A stretch of DNA of 64,000 nt from Rhizobiales bacterium 62-47 (GCA_001899255.1 MKVX01000013.1:248001-312000); one strand, 5' to 3'. Positions 1 through 10,482 are shown, numbered from the stretch's first letter. A program made the numbers and translations. Notes: generated by a model from the sequence alone, not told the origin.

Positions 1-201
1 AAGGTCTTCACCCTCGACATCCGTTATTCGGACACCGACCTGTCGCGGGCCAACTGCAATGCGTTCACCAGCGACCATACCGCAACATTCGACGGCAGCT
101 TTTCGCCGATCAATCCGAGCGGCGTTGGCTCCGGATGGTGCGGTCCCGCCGGTATCGTCAAGCTTTCGGCCGACCTGACGGCGATGACCAATCTGAAATA
201 G
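1..201 (+). CDS. C-terminal fragment of a TorF-like putative porin (5' end outside window)
   Basis: The reading frame is open from base 1 and stops at TAG 199-201, giving 66 residues of a protein that begins upstream. The fragment contains RYSDTDLSRANC, a second Cys in SGWCGPAG, and alternating polar/hydrophobic stretches that look like the last beta strands of an outer-membrane barrel. The YxDTDLS strand with paired cysteines resembles the alphaproteobacterial TIGR02001/TorF putative porin family. That assignment is from memory of the family and rests on a short piece. A strong hairpin terminator follows at once, so this is the end of its transcription unit. Confidence 0.55.
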   Translation, partial: KVFTLDIRYSDTDLSRANCNAFTSDHTATFDGSFSPINPSGVGSGWCGPAGIVKLSADLTAMTNLK

Positions 202-224
202 GGCATTCTGATCGTGATGCAGAA

Positions 225-250
225 GGCGGCGGAGCGCTCCGCCGCCTTTT
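225..250 (+). terminator. Rho-independent terminator of the porin-like gene
   Basis: An 11-bp perfect GC-rich inverted repeat with no loop spacer (GGCGGCGGAGC then GCTCCGCCGCC) is followed by TTTT, 24 bases after the stop codon. It lies between the rightward porin-like gene and the 3' end of the leftward ABC transporter, so it may serve both directions. Confidence 0.8.
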
Positions 251-283
251 GCATGTGCAGACCGCTCGATGGATGCGATCGTG

Positions 284-2011
284 TTACAGCTCGAAGGTGG
301 CCGGTCCCGTTTGGCTCGGCTTCAAGCCCATCTCCCGGTGATGGAACGCAGACAGCGTGTTGCGATGGCCGATCGAAATGATCGTTGTCTCAGGCAGTTT
401 CGCGGCCAGCAGCTCGTAAAGTCTAGCCTCCGACGGCTCGTCGAGCGAGGCTGTGGCCTCGTCGAGGAAGAGATACTGCGGCGCCTGCAGCAGGGCGCGC
501 GCTATACCAAGCCGCTGCTGTTCGCCGAGCGACAGCATCCGGTTCCAATGGCCGTCTTCATCCAGGCGTTCGACCATTGCCGGCATTCCCACCGCGATCA
601 GAACATCCCGCAGGCGGTCACGATCGAACGCGCCGGATTCCGACGGGTAGACGATGGCATCCTTGAGTGTGCCGACCGGAAAATAAGGGCGCTGCGGCAG
701 CATCATCAGCGTGGCATGGGCGGGGATGGTGATCGATCCCCGGCCGAACGGCCAGATGCCGGCGATCGTGCGGAATAACGTCGATTTGCCCGATCCCGAT
801 GGTCCCTTCAGCAGGATGTTCTCGCCGCTCTTGAAGCTGATGCGATTGGCGGTGAGCAACGGTTTGCCATTGGGGAGCTTGAGCGCCAGCTCGTCGAGCG
901 TGATTGCCGATCCGTCCGGCGACGCTCCAAGCTGAACAATATCCGTGCGGCTGCGAAAACTCTTTGCGTGAGTAACGGCTTCCTCGAACCCATCGAGCCG
1001 CATCATGATCGAGCGCCACATCGCCAGTTGCCGGTAGGCCGAGACAAAGAACGACAACGCGCCCTGAACGCTGGAGAAGGCCGAAGCAGTCTGCATCATG
1101 CCGCCGAGTTGAATCTTCTCGGCGAAGTAGGCCGGTGCCACCAGGATAAAGGGAAAGATCACCGACGCCTGCGAGTAGCTGGCCGTCAGCGCCGTCACCT
1201 TTTTGGTGCGAATCATGATCGCCATCCAATTGCTGATGACGTTGTTGAAGCGATCGAGCAGGCGTTCCCGTTCGGCCGATTCGCCGTGCAGCAGGGCGAT
1301 CTGCTCGGCATTTTCGCGGGCTCGTACCAGGTTGAAGCGGAAGTCGGCTTCGTATTGCTGTTGGCGGAAGTCGAGGCCGATCAGCGGCCGGCCGATGAGG
1401 TGGGTCAGCACGGTGCCGAGCACGGCATAGACCAGTGCGCCCCAGACCAGATAGCCGGGAATGTCGTATTGCATACCGAACACATGCAGTGGCGCCGCTG
1501 CCGAGAGTCCCCAAAGGATGATGACAAAGGATGCCAGGGTCACGATGGAGCTGAGGAAGCCGATGCCAATCGTGAGCGTTTGCTCGACGAAGAGTCTGAC
1601 GTCGTCGGCGATACGTTGATCGGGGTTGTCGGCGGCATCGCCGAGCAACTGCATGCGATAGTGATTGGCGTCATGCAGCCATTCGGCCAGATAGCGGCGC
1701 GTCAACCAGGTTCGCCAGCGAATCTGTAGCCACTGGTTCAGATAAAGCTGGTAGACGGCGAGCGCGATATAGATCGCTGCGATGACCGAGAAGTACTTCA
1801 GCTCGTAGACGAAGGTGCTCCAGTTGCGTTCCTGCAGCGCGTTGTAGAAGCGACTGTTCCATTGATTGAGCAGGACGTTGATGGCCACCGTCGCCAGTTC
1901 GATGCCGATCACGGCGCCGAGCAAGATCCAGCCGGCCCATTTGTCCTCGGAGCGAAAATACGGCGCAGAGAGCCGCCAGACCGTCGCAAGCGTCGTGCCG
2001 AGCTTCTTCAC
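284..2011 (-). CDS. ABC transporter, fused permease/ATPase of the SbmA/BacA-like family (BclA/YddA type)
   Basis: This 575-residue half-transporter has an N-terminal membrane domain (about residues 25-330, some six hydrophobic segments) of the SbmA/BacA type and a C-terminal ATPase. The nucleotide-binding motifs are intact: Walker A GPSGSGKST at 403-411, signature LSLGEQQR at 493-500, Walker B YLFLDE at 513-518, and the H-loop His549. Classical BacA/SbmA lack the ATPase domain; the fused form is that of Bradyrhizobium BclA, E. coli YddA and mycobacterial Rv1819c, which handle peptides, cobalamin or bleomycin-like substrates. It probably acts as a homodimer in the inner membrane. The substrate cannot be read from sequence. 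It diverges from lactate permease across a 300-bp gap. Confidence 0.88.
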   Translation of the reverse strand: MKKLGTTLATVWRLSAPYFRSEDKWAGWILLGAVIGIELATVAINVLLNQWNSRFYNALQERNWSTFVYELKYFSVIAAIYIALAVYQLYLNQWLQIRWRTWLTRRYLAEWLHDANHYRMQLLGDAADNPDQRIADDVRLFVEQTLTIGIGFLSSIVTLASFVIILWGLSAAAPLHVFGMQYDIPGYLVWGALVYAVLGTVLTHLIGRPLIGLDFRQQQYEADFRFNLVRARENAEQIALLHGESAERERLLDRFNNVISNWMAIMIRTKKVTALTASYSQASVIFPFILVAPAYFAEKIQLGGMMQTASAFSSVQGALSFFVSAYRQLAMWRSIMMRLDGFEEAVTHAKSFRSRTDIVQLGASPDGSAITLDELALKLPNGKPLLTANRISFKSGENILLKGPSGSGKSTLFRTIAGIWPFGRGSITIPAHATLMMLPQRPYFPVGTLKDAIVYPSESGAFDRDRLRDVLIAVGMPAMVERLDEDGHWNRMLSLGEQQRLGIARALLQAPQYLFLDEATASLDEPSEARLYELLAAKLPETTIISIGHRNTLSAFHHREMGLKPSQTGPATFEL

Positions 2012-2311
2012 AACTAATTATCTCCGGCGAAAATGTTGATTTAATTAGAAGATTCGATTTAGAGCGGACAGCATTGGACGAATTCTGTGGCAATTCATCG
2101 CTGCGTTCTCTTGTCGCAGAACCGAATTTGGTCCTAGCATAGCTGTGCGGGAGCTGGCGATCCGCCAGTTCAAAGTGGGGGTGAGCGTTAGCTGGACGGG
2201 CTCCAGAGCGCAATCTCGTAGGAATCAACAAGCCGTTAGCAAGCCGGAGTGGGATCGGCTGAAGCAGCGATGTCGGCTGTAGCGCCGAGAAACCCGGGGG
2301 GAGCGAGAGCG
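2012..2311. promoter_or_regulatory. Divergent intergenic region between ABC transporter and lactate permease
   Basis: This 300-bp gap must hold the promoters of both flanking genes. The part next to the ABC transporter (about 2015-2070) is clearly AT-richer than the surroundings and contains the imperfect inverted TTAGAA/TTC pattern around 2045-2060. I could not match it to a defined operator. The part next to the permease ends in the ribosome binding site GGGGGAGCGA (2297-2306). No gene is supported here. Confidence 0.45.
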
Positions 2312-3976
2312 ATGTGGGATCAACATTATAATCCGATGGACAACGCCGCGTTGTCGACGATCGCCGCGGCAATACCGGTTATTACCCTGCTGGTCCTGAT
2401 TGCCAGCGGCAAGGTCAAGGCGCACATCGCAGCGATCACCGCGTTGATCGTTGCCAATCTGATCGCGATTTTCATCTTCACGATGCCGGCCGGCATGTCG
2501 ATCCGGGCCTCGCTGCTCGGCGTCGTCGTCGGGTTCTTCCCGATCGGCTGGATCGTTCTCAACGTCATCTTCATGTATCAGCTCACCGTGGCGTCGGGGC
2601 GCTTCGAGACCTTGCAACGCGCCATCGGCGGCGTGACAACCGATCGGCGCATTCAGTTGCTGCTGATCGCGTTCTCCTTCGGCGCCTTCTTCGAAGGCGC
2701 TTCGGGCTTCGGTACACCGGTGGCGATCACCGGCGCGATCCTGATCGGCCTCGGCTTTTCGCCGCTCGCCGCGTCCGGCCTGTCGCTGATCGCCAACACC
2801 GCACCAGTGGCTTATGGCGCACTGGGCACGCCCATTCAGGGCCTTGCCTCGGTCACCGGGCTCGATCCGTACCTGCTCGGCGCGATGGTCGGCCGGCAAT
2901 TGCCGGTCTTTTCGCTCATCGTGCCGTTCTGGGTGATCTGGGCTTTTGCCGGATGGAAGGGCATGAAGGAGGTGTGGCCGGCCATTCTGGTCACCGGCGT
3001 TTCGTTCGCCATCCCGCAATTCATCATCTCGAACTACATTAATCCGTGGATCGTCGATATCGGCGCCTCGCTGATCTCGATGGGCTGTCTGATTCTGTTC
3101 CTGCGGGTGTGGCAGCCGAAAACCTTGTGGACCTCGCCGGCGCTGCGCAGCCACGATATTTCGGCGGACCTCGCCAAGCCCGACAAGAGCACCACGCTGC
3201 CGGCGCTGACGCAGGCCGAGGTCTGGTCGTCGGTGTTGCCGTGGATCATCGTCTGCGCCGTGCTGCTGATCTGGGGCACCGGCTGGTTCAAGAACGCGGT
3301 GAATCCGATCTTCACCTGGAACTACGCCGTTCCTGAACTCCACAACATGATCAACAAGGTGGCGCCGATCGTCGCCAAGCCGACGCCGGAAGCGGCCGTT
3401 TTCTCATTCCAGTACCTGTCGTTCACGGGTACCGGCATGTTGATCGCGGCAGTGATCTCCGGTCTGGTGATGGGCTTCTCGCCCGCCAAGATCATCGGCA
3501 TCTATGGCAGCACCATCCGGCTTTGCGCGATTTCGCTGATCACGATCTCCGCCATGCTGGCGATCGGAACGCTGACCCGTCTGTCGGGCATCGACGCGAC
3601 CCTTGGTCTCGCCTTTGCCGCGACCGGTGTGCTGTACCCGTTCTTCGGCACCTTGCTGGGTTGGTTGGGTGTCGCGTTGACCGGGTCGGACACGGCCTCG
3701 AACGTGCTGTTCGGCAACCTGCAGCGCATCACTTCGGAACAGCTTGGTCTGTCGCCGATCCTGATGAGCGCCGCCAACTCGTCGGGCGGTGTCATGGGCA
3801 AGATGATCGACGCACAATCGATCGTCGTCGCCTCGACCGCGACCAACTGGTACGGGCATGAAGGAAGCATCCTGCGCTTCGTGTTCAAGCATTCGATCAC
3901 GCTGGCCTGCCTGGTCGGCTTGTTCGTCATGCTGCAGGCTTACGTCTATCCGTTCACGCTGATGATCGTGAAGTAA
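2312..3976 (+). CDS. lldP: L-lactate permease (LctP family)
   Basis: The product is a 554-residue polytopic membrane protein of the lactate permease family, which imports L-lactate (and often glycolate) with protons. The start at 2312 is preferred over an in-frame ATG at 2249 because the protein then begins MWDQHYNP, matching the MNLWQQNYDP start of E. coli LldP, and GGGGGAG lies just upstream. Family signatures include FGAFFEGASGFGTPVAI near residue 130, NTAPVAYGALGTP near 175, and ALTGSDTASNVLFGN near 470. No lactate dehydrogenase or lldR regulator is adjacent. A terminator follows directly. Confidence 0.93.
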   Translation: MWDQHYNPMDNAALSTIAAAIPVITLLVLIASGKVKAHIAAITALIVANLIAIFIFTMPAGMSIRASLLGVVVGFFPIGWIVLNVIFMYQLTVASGRFETLQRAIGGVTTDRRIQLLLIAFSFGAFFEGASGFGTPVAITGAILIGLGFSPLAASGLSLIANTAPVAYGALGTPIQGLASVTGLDPYLLGAMVGRQLPVFSLIVPFWVIWAFAGWKGMKEVWPAILVTGVSFAIPQFIISNYINPWIVDIGASLISMGCLILFLRVWQPKTLWTSPALRSHDISADLAKPDKSTTLPALTQAEVWSSVLPWIIVCAVLLIWGTGWFKNAVNPIFTWNYAVPELHNMINKVAPIVAKPTPEAAVFSFQYLSFTGTGMLIAAVISGLVMGFSPAKIIGIYGSTIRLCAISLITISAMLAIGTLTRLSGIDATLGLAFAATGVLYPFFGTLLGWLGVALTGSDTASNVLFGNLQRITSEQLGLSPILMSAANSSGGVMGKMIDAQSIVVASTATNWYGHEGSILRFVFKHSITLACLVGLFVMLQAYVYPFTLMIVK

Positions 3977-4001
3977 GACGCAGGCTTCGACGTTTCTCCA
4001 T

Positions 4002-4037
4002 CAACTCCCCGCGGCGAAAGCTGCGGGGAGTTGCTTT
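4002..4037 (+). terminator. Terminator downstream of lactate permease
   Basis: An 11-bp perfect stem (CAACTCCCCGC at 4002-4012, GCGGGGAGTTG at 4023-4033) encloses a 10-base loop containing GAAA and is followed by CTTTG. It begins 25 bases after the permease stop codon. Confidence 0.75.
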
Positions 4038-4133
4038 GCAAAGAGCCTGAACGATCGGTCGATGTCCGGCGATTGCCACATTTCGCAGGCAAGGCCAGTG
4101 ACGACTATCGAAGCCAGCGAACCGGAAAGTGGT

Positions 4134-4544
4134 ATGAATTTTCAGCAAACCCATCGTGCCGTCGTCGCGGCAGCGCTGCTCTGCATCGGCCTTTGTCCGA
4201 ATGGAGCGAGCGCCTCCGAGCAGTTTCCTTTCGGGCTCGAGATGACGCTCGACGTGGCGCCGAAGCCGGGCTCGAAGCGCATCCCGAATCTGGAGATCGG
4301 CGATCGCGGCGAAGTGCAGCTTGAACTCTGGTGCAAGGGCGGCGAGGGGCAATTCTCGGTCGCGGGCAACACCGTGGTGTTTGTCGCCGGCGCGATGCAG
4401 GATCGAGCTTGCGCGCCGGAATTGGCGGCGGCCGACGATGCGCTGGTGGCGGCCCTGAGTGCGGCGACCAACTGGACGCGGCAGGGCGACTTCGTCTCGT
4501 TTACCGGCAGTACGCCGCTACGCTTTCATCTCAACACCAATTGA
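4134..4544 (+). CDS. Secreted small protein with a META/HslJ-like domain
   Basis: The 136-residue product has a clear Sec signal peptide (MNFQQTHRAVVAAALLCIGL then a cleavage site after GASA, about residue 28). The mature part has a conserved Cys pair (LWCKGG and DRACAPEL) and ends in SFTGSTPLRFHLNTN, the hydrophobic strand pattern of META-domain (HslJ-type) proteins. Start 4134 is preferred over an in-frame ATG at 4062 because it puts the signal peptide at the N terminus. Its last 27 bases overlap the convergent oxidoreductase gene. Its function is unknown; the META assignment is tentative. Confidence 0.65.
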   Translation: MNFQQTHRAVVAAALLCIGLCPNGASASEQFPFGLEMTLDVAPKPGSKRIPNLEIGDRGEVQLELWCKGGEGQFSVAGNTVVFVAGAMQDRACAPELAAADDALVAALSAATNWTRQGDFVSFTGSTPLRFHLNTN

Positions 4545-6026
4545 GATGTCTGCCGCTTCGGCGTCGGCGAGGATCATGTCGGCGCAGGCGCCGCCGGCCT
4601 GCACCGCGCCGGTGAACCCTCCACTGCCGGCATAGGCCGACGCGAGATACAGCCCTGCAATCGGCGTGCGCGGCGAGCGGCCGGATGCCGGCGCGAAGCC
4701 ATAGACCGCGCCATGCGGTGCGTTGAGATATTGCCGGACCGACTGTGCGGTGTTGAATGTCGATGCAACGATCGCATCGGCCAAGCCGGGATAGTGACTG
4801 TCGAGATAGTCGACGAGAGCCGCCTGCCAACGGGCGCGCTTGCTGCGGTAACTGTCGGGATCCGGCGAAGTCCAGTTCGCCAGATGATCCGGTGCGACCA
4901 CCGATAGAACGTAAGGCGGCGCGGGGATGCCCGACGCGATCGCGTCATAGTCGACAATGGCGAGCGGCGGCATGCGCCCGTTCGGGAGTTCGGCCATCAG
5001 GCGTGTACCGTCAGCGTAATCTGTCAATCGCTGCATCCAGTCCGGTAACAATTGTGTCGAATAGCTGGTGATGCCGAATTCGCGCGGCGGTCGCTTCAGT
5101 CCAAGTGTGAGAGCGAACAACGATATCGACGGTTTCTGCTGCGCGTAGGCTTGCGTCAGCTTTTCCGCCACCGGCGCGGGAGCCAATGAAGTCAGCACGG
5201 CTGGAGCGGCATTGCTCACCACGCGTTCGCACGTCACTGTCTGCGGGTCGCTGCCGTCGCGCGCCGTATGGGTCACCGTCGCGCCGATGCGCGTGCCGCT
5301 GGCGCCGATGTCGATGTGGCTGACGACGCGACGTACAAGTACGTGCCCTCCGGCGGCTCGAACTGCTCGCGCCAGCGCGCTCGAGAGCCGTTGCGATCCG
5401 CCCTCGATGAAGCGGCCGCCGCTCAACAGATAGCGGCCCTGGGCGACGGCAAACTGCTGCCAGCCCAGCGTCGCCGGATCGTCGTGATAGTAGGACAGGT
5501 TGGCGGCAAGCGCGCACTTGACGGCTTCACGATCGCCAAACACCTGATCGAATTTTGCCGCCAGCGAGAGCGCCGGCTCAGTGCGTGGCGAGGCGTCAAC
5601 TGCCGCGCCATTAGTCGCCATTCGCTGCATCTCTTGCAGTACGTGTTCGATCCCGGAACGCGCTTCGGGAAAGCGTTGTGTCAGTGCGGCGAGAGCTGCC
5701 GTAAAGTTGTCGGGCAACACGAAGGGGTGCCGTAGCGGCCCGCCGCGCACTTCATAAAAATTGCCGGACGGGATCCATTGCACGGCGTCCAGCACCCCGG
5801 CGCGGCCGAGGATGTCGTGCTTGGGGTCTCGCGGACTTTGTGGATTGCTGGTTTCGTGCAGCGAACCTTCGACGAACAGATCGCCGACCTTGTAGCTCGA
5901 CGCCGCGCCGCCAACCGAATTGCTACGCTCGATCACCAGCACCTTGTGGCCGGACCGGGCGAGGATCGCCGCGGCGGTCAGGCCCCCAAGGCCAGCGCCA
6001 ATGACCACGACGTCGTAAACTGTCAT
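4518..6026 (-). CDS. FAD-dependent phytoene desaturase-like oxidoreductase
   Basis: The 502-residue protein starts with a Rossmann FAD-binding motif VVVIGAGLGG (residues 6-15) followed by the dinucleotide-binding Glu in LVIERSNSVGG. It ends with a second FAD-contact motif GLYLASAYAGSGGFTGAVQAG. This layout is that of the CrtI/NAD(P)-amine-oxidoreductase family (phytoene desaturase, CrtO ketolase and RetSat-like proteins). No carotenoid genes lie nearby, so a carotenoid substrate is not implied. It is a single gene, convergent with and overlapping the META-domain gene by 27 bp. Confidence 0.8.
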   Translation of the reverse strand: MTVYDVVVIGAGLGGLTAAAILARSGHKVLVIERSNSVGGAASSYKVGDLFVEGSLHETSNPQSPRDPKHDILGRAGVLDAVQWIPSGNFYEVRGGPLRHPFVLPDNFTAALAALTQRFPEARSGIEHVLQEMQRMATNGAAVDASPRTEPALSLAAKFDQVFGDREAVKCALAANLSYYHDDPATLGWQQFAVAQGRYLLSGGRFIEGGSQRLSSALARAVRAAGGHVLVRRVVSHIDIGASGTRIGATVTHTARDGSDPQTVTCERVVSNAAPAVLTSLAPAPVAEKLTQAYAQQKPSISLFALTLGLKRPPREFGITSYSTQLLPDWMQRLTDYADGTRLMAELPNGRMPPLAIVDYDAIASGIPAPPYVLSVVAPDHLANWTSPDPDSYRSKRARWQAALVDYLDSHYPGLADAIVASTFNTAQSVRQYLNAPHGAVYGFAPASGRSPRTPIAGLYLASAYAGSGGFTGAVQAGGACADMILADAEAADISIGVEMKA

Positions 6027-6141
6027 CTCAACTTTCGCCTTGTAAGCTTGATCGGAAGTGGGCGCGGGACTGCCGCGGAATCAGATGTGCTGCGATCAAC
6101 GTGTCATGTTTGCCACGGGAGTGGTTCGACAGGCATCGCAA

Positions 6142-7332
6142 CTATTTCCAGGCCGAATTTTCGACGTCCCAGCGCTGACCCTTGAAGTCCTTGGCGAGCG
6201 CATCGACGATGCCGTAATCGTCACCTTGATCGCTCTCCTCGTCATCGGGTGAATTGTCGATCAACTTGAGCTTCTCTCCTGCGGCTTCGTCGATCGTGGT
6301 GATCGAAGGAGCACTGATCCAGAGCATGAGGTGATCGGCGTTCAACGGCCTGTCGGGAGCGACGAGGGCATTGAGCTCAATGACATCGGTGAGTGCGAGC
6401 GAAGGGAACGTCTCGCTATCGCGCTTCAAGGTCAAGGTCAGCTTGCCGGTGTTTTCGTTCCAGCGCGACGATGCGAGCTTGGCGGAGAAGGTCTTCGCTG
6501 CGACAGCCGCGATGGAAGATGCCAGCTTGTCGCGGTTCAGCGTGGCGCCGTCGCGCCAGCCCGATGCGGAAAAGCGGATGGTGCGGTCCATGTCCACGGC
6601 GCCGCTGGTCCAGCCGGCGCTGGCGACTCCCGGAAAGGATCTTACCTTCGTGATCAGCGCGGCGGCGCGATCCGGATCGACCGCGAGGTTGATGGTCATC
6701 TTGCCGCTGCGTAGCGCTTCGCACGAGGCGGTCAGGCTGCCGAGCGTCACCTCGACGTTCTGGCCCTTGAGGGATTTGAGGAAGTCGGCGGCGCTGTCGA
6801 GCGCCACTTTCACGGCGACTGCTTCCGGCGAAACCTCGGTGAAATCCTTCGGTGCAACCGAGATGCCGTCGTCGGTTGTCTGGGTTTCCAGATATTCCTT
6901 CTCGCTGAGATCGGAATTGTCGGTGGAGACCACGTTGGTCAACGTCTGGCCGACACGGATCTGCCCCTTGAACTCGACGGTATCGCTGGTCTGCCTCCGC
7001 GTCAGGTTGACCGACACCGGCAACTTGTCGCCGAGGCTTTGCGTCGTGCCGGTCATGGTCTGGCCATTGACCGCGAGGTTGACGACGAAGCGATCCTTGC
7101 GGTCGGAACCTCGCGCAGCAGGATAGCAGACATCGAGCACCGCGGATGTCACGGTCTTGCCCTGATAATTCTCCTTCAGGACGACATCGGCGTTGCCATC
7201 CATCAATCCGTCGATGGAGGTGAAGTAGCGCGGTTCATTCCCGGCCGGCAGTTTGGCGGTATTCTTCTGGGCGAGGGCCAGGTCAGGCGAAGCTACGACG
7301 ATGCCGAGCAGGCAAACAAGGATTGCGCGCAT
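6142..7332 (-). CDS. Secreted conserved hypothetical protein
   Basis: A 396-residue protein starting MRAILVCLLGIVVASPDLALAQ, a good signal peptide with cleavage near residue 22. The reading frame extends 40 codons further upstream, but only this start places the signal peptide correctly. The mature protein contains two Cys (LDVCYPAA and LTASCEAL), long stretches of beta-type alternation and an acidic patch near the C terminus (DNSPDDEESDQGDD). I do not recognise a domain. It lies downstream of the groEL terminator, so it is separately transcribed. Confidence 0.7.
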   Translation of the reverse strand: MRAILVCLLGIVVASPDLALAQKNTAKLPAGNEPRYFTSIDGLMDGNADVVLKENYQGKTVTSAVLDVCYPAARGSDRKDRFVVNLAVNGQTMTGTTQSLGDKLPVSVNLTRRQTSDTVEFKGQIRVGQTLTNVVSTDNSDLSEKEYLETQTTDDGISVAPKDFTEVSPEAVAVKVALDSAADFLKSLKGQNVEVTLGSLTASCEALRSGKMTINLAVDPDRAAALITKVRSFPGVASAGWTSGAVDMDRTIRFSASGWRDGATLNRDKLASSIAAVAAKTFSAKLASSRWNENTGKLTLTLKRDSETFPSLALTDVIELNALVAPDRPLNADHLMLWISAPSITTIDEAAGEKLKLIDNSPDDEESDQGDDYGIVDALAKDFKGQRWDVENSAWK

Positions 7333-7453
7333 TGCAGTTTTCTCGCCGATGGTTAGAGCGTGAGGGCAGCGGACGCTGCTACATATGTTTCGGTTTCGCG
7401 CTCCGATAGCCTGAAACAGGGCCGAGGAAGCAGAAACCTCATGCAAAAGCAAG

Positions 7454-7475
7454 AAGGCCGCCCAAAGGCGGCCTT
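7454..7475 (-). terminator. Terminator of the groES-groEL operon
   Basis: A 9-bp perfect stem (AAGGCCGCC and GGCGGCCTT around a 4-base loop) lies 26 bases past the groEL stop codon. Read leftwards it is followed by the T-rich CTTGCTTTTG. Confidence 0.75.
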
Positions 7476-7500
7476 CCGTGGTCGAATGAGGCTGGCGGGA

Positions 7501-9150
<1,650 letters not shown>

Positions 9151-9188
9151 TTACTCCTGTGTGAATTAGTCGCCGCACCGTTTTCCGG

Positions 9189-9261
9189 GTCATTGCCGGG
9201 CTCGACCCGGCAATCCATCGCTTTTGCAAGATGGATGCCGGGATCAAGTCCAGGCATGACG
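9189..9261. repeat. Intergenic palindromic repeat (GTCAT...ATGAC family) inside the groES-groEL spacer
   Basis: The element starts GTCATTGCCGGG and ends CCAGGCATGAC, with inner complementary segments (GCCGGG/CCCGGC and ATCCATC/GATGGAT). The same plan recurs at 37145-37242 and 42275-42364. Its position inside the operon means it is transcribed between groES and groEL and could fold in the mRNA. Confidence 0.7.
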
Positions 9262-9303
9262 CATCAAAACTGGCGGTTCATTAGATTGAGAGAAAAAAAG
9301 CGG

Positions 9304-9600
9304 TTAGCCGACCACGCCCATGATGTCGGATTCCTTCATGATGAGGAGATCCTCACCGTCGAGCTTGATCTCGGTGCCCGACCACTTGCCAAACAGCACG
9401 CGATCGCCGGTCTTGATGTCGATCGGGATCAGCTTGCCGCTTTCGTCACGGCCACCGGGGCCGACGGCGATGACCTGGCCTTCGGACGGCTTTTCCTTGG
9501 CGCTATCCGGAATGATGATGCCGCCCTTGGTTTTTTCCTCGGCATCAATACGCTTCACCACGACGCGGTCATGCAGTGGACGAAATTTGGTTTTAGCCAT
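9304..9600 (-). CDS. groS: Co-chaperonin GroES (Hsp10)
   Basis: The 98-residue lid of the GroEL chamber. It starts [18 protein letters not shown] and contains the mobile loop [18 protein letters not shown], which contacts GroEL, and ends DIMGVVG. The frame stays open upstream to 9762, but family length and the ribosome site AAAGGAAC seven bases upstream fix the start at 9600. It heads the groESL operon, downstream of an RpoH-type promoter and a CIRCE operator. Confidence 0.98.
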   Translation of the reverse strand: MAKTKFRPLHDRVVVKRIDAEEKTKGGIIIPDSAKEKPSEGQVIAVGPGGRDESGKLIPIDIKTGDRVLFGKWSGTEIKLDGEDLLIMKESDIMGVVG

Positions 9601-9695
9601 GACGTTCCTTTGGGGTTCGGTTACGGTCTGAATCGCCAGCGATTTTGATTGGGCAGTGCCCTTAAAAGATGGGGAACCGCCGACAGGCAGATGTT

Positions 9696-9722
9696 TTGGC
9701 AATCGCGAGGCCGGAGTGCCAA
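9696..9722 (-). promoter_or_regulatory. CIRCE operator (HrcA binding site) of groESL
   Basis: TTGGCAATC, nine bases, then GAGTGCCAA: the CIRCE consensus (TTAGCACTC-N9-GAGTGCTAA) in the TTGGCACTC form, with one mismatch between the arms (A for C at position 7). It lies 96 bases before the groES ATG and directly downstream of the predicted -10 box, where HrcA would block transcription. hrcA itself is not in the window. Confidence 0.88.
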
Positions 9723-9734
9723 TCTCGTGCCCGG

Positions 9735-9763
9735 AAATATGGGTTGGCGCCGATCCTGTCAAG
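9735..9763 (-). promoter_or_regulatory. Heat-shock (RpoH/sigma-32-type) promoter of groESL
   Basis: On the minus strand, -35 CTTGAC (9758-9763) and -10 CCATATTT (9735-9742) are separated so that 17 bases lie between CTTG and CCATAT. This fits the alphaproteobacterial RpoH pattern. The start site would fall near 9727, just before the CIRCE element. Confidence 0.75.
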
Positions 9764-9913
9764 CGAACGGCTTAATGCGTTGGTGAGGCGAATCTAGGAT
9801 GGTTGAAGAAACGGTATCGCTGCGGCGCATCATTGACTGCAGGGGATCGGTCCGGCAGGACAGGACCGCTGGTGAGATGCGTGCGGCAGACAACCTTCGT
9901 TAAGGGGATTTAT

Positions 9914-10444
9914 ATGGTTGAAACACAATTGCGCCGTGGACGCGCCGTCTCGCGTCAGGGACGTGTGCTGCTCAACGTCGGGGCTGCCTCGCTGTTGGCC
10001 ATGCTGCTTGCCGGATGCGAGACGTTCAGTACGTCGCAGCCCTCCGCGGTGCAGGAACCGGCGGCGGCGCCAGAGATTCCGTCGACCATCCGGTCGAGCG
10101 AACTGGTTGGCCGCTGGGGATTGGCCTCCTACCAGAACCCGAACGACCGGGCGCGCACCGAAGCCGCCGCGCGCGGCCAGTGCAAGAATCCCTATGTCAT
10201 CGGCGCCGGGGCCAATGGCGGTGTCGTAATGCATCTGGCAGACGAGGCGACGCCGCAGGAGCTTCGCCTCAAGGGCAGCCCGAGCGGCAAGAATTACATC
10301 GGACCGGAAGGCCCGGCCGGCGGCGAAAAGGATCGCGAGATCATCTCGTTCGACGGCAAGGTGCTGGTGACCCGCTTCATCGACAAGGATGCCGGGACAC
10401 GCTACGGCAACATGGTCTACGTTCGCTGCGCCCCGCGCGCGTAA
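9914..10444 (+). CDS. Lipoprotein of unknown function
   Basis: A 176-residue protein with a type II signal peptide: basic start, hydrophobic run and lipobox LLAGC with Cys near residue 35, so it should be a lipid-anchored envelope protein. The mature part contains ELVGRWGLASYQNPNDRARTE, a single downstream Cys in RGQCKNP, and a compact C-terminal domain ending YGNMVYVRCAPRA. The start at 9914 is supported by AAGGGGA six bases upstream. I do not recognise the family. It diverges from groES and is followed after 38 bp by an MFS transporter. Confidence 0.75.
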   Translation: MVETQLRRGRAVSRQGRVLLNVGAASLLAMLLAGCETFSTSQPSAVQEPAAAPEIPSTIRSSELVGRWGLASYQNPNDRARTEAAARGQCKNPYVIGAGANGGVVMHLADEATPQELRLKGSPSGKNYIGPEGPAGGEKDREIISFDGKVLVTRFIDKDAGTRYGNMVYVRCAPRA

Positions 10445-10482
10445 GGCGCAGGAGGCGCTGTCGTCCTTAAAGCCGTCGTCCA

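Noticed and set aside
2031-2070. Possible iron-control (ICE/Irr) or FNR-type box in the AT-rich stretch
   Set aside because: The halves (TTAGAA and TTC, or TTGAT and TTAGA) do not give a symmetrical site with the correct spacing.
2225-3343. A 372-codon open frame antisense to the lactate permease
   Set aside because: Highly charged shadow product; the plus strand has the permease signatures and terminator.
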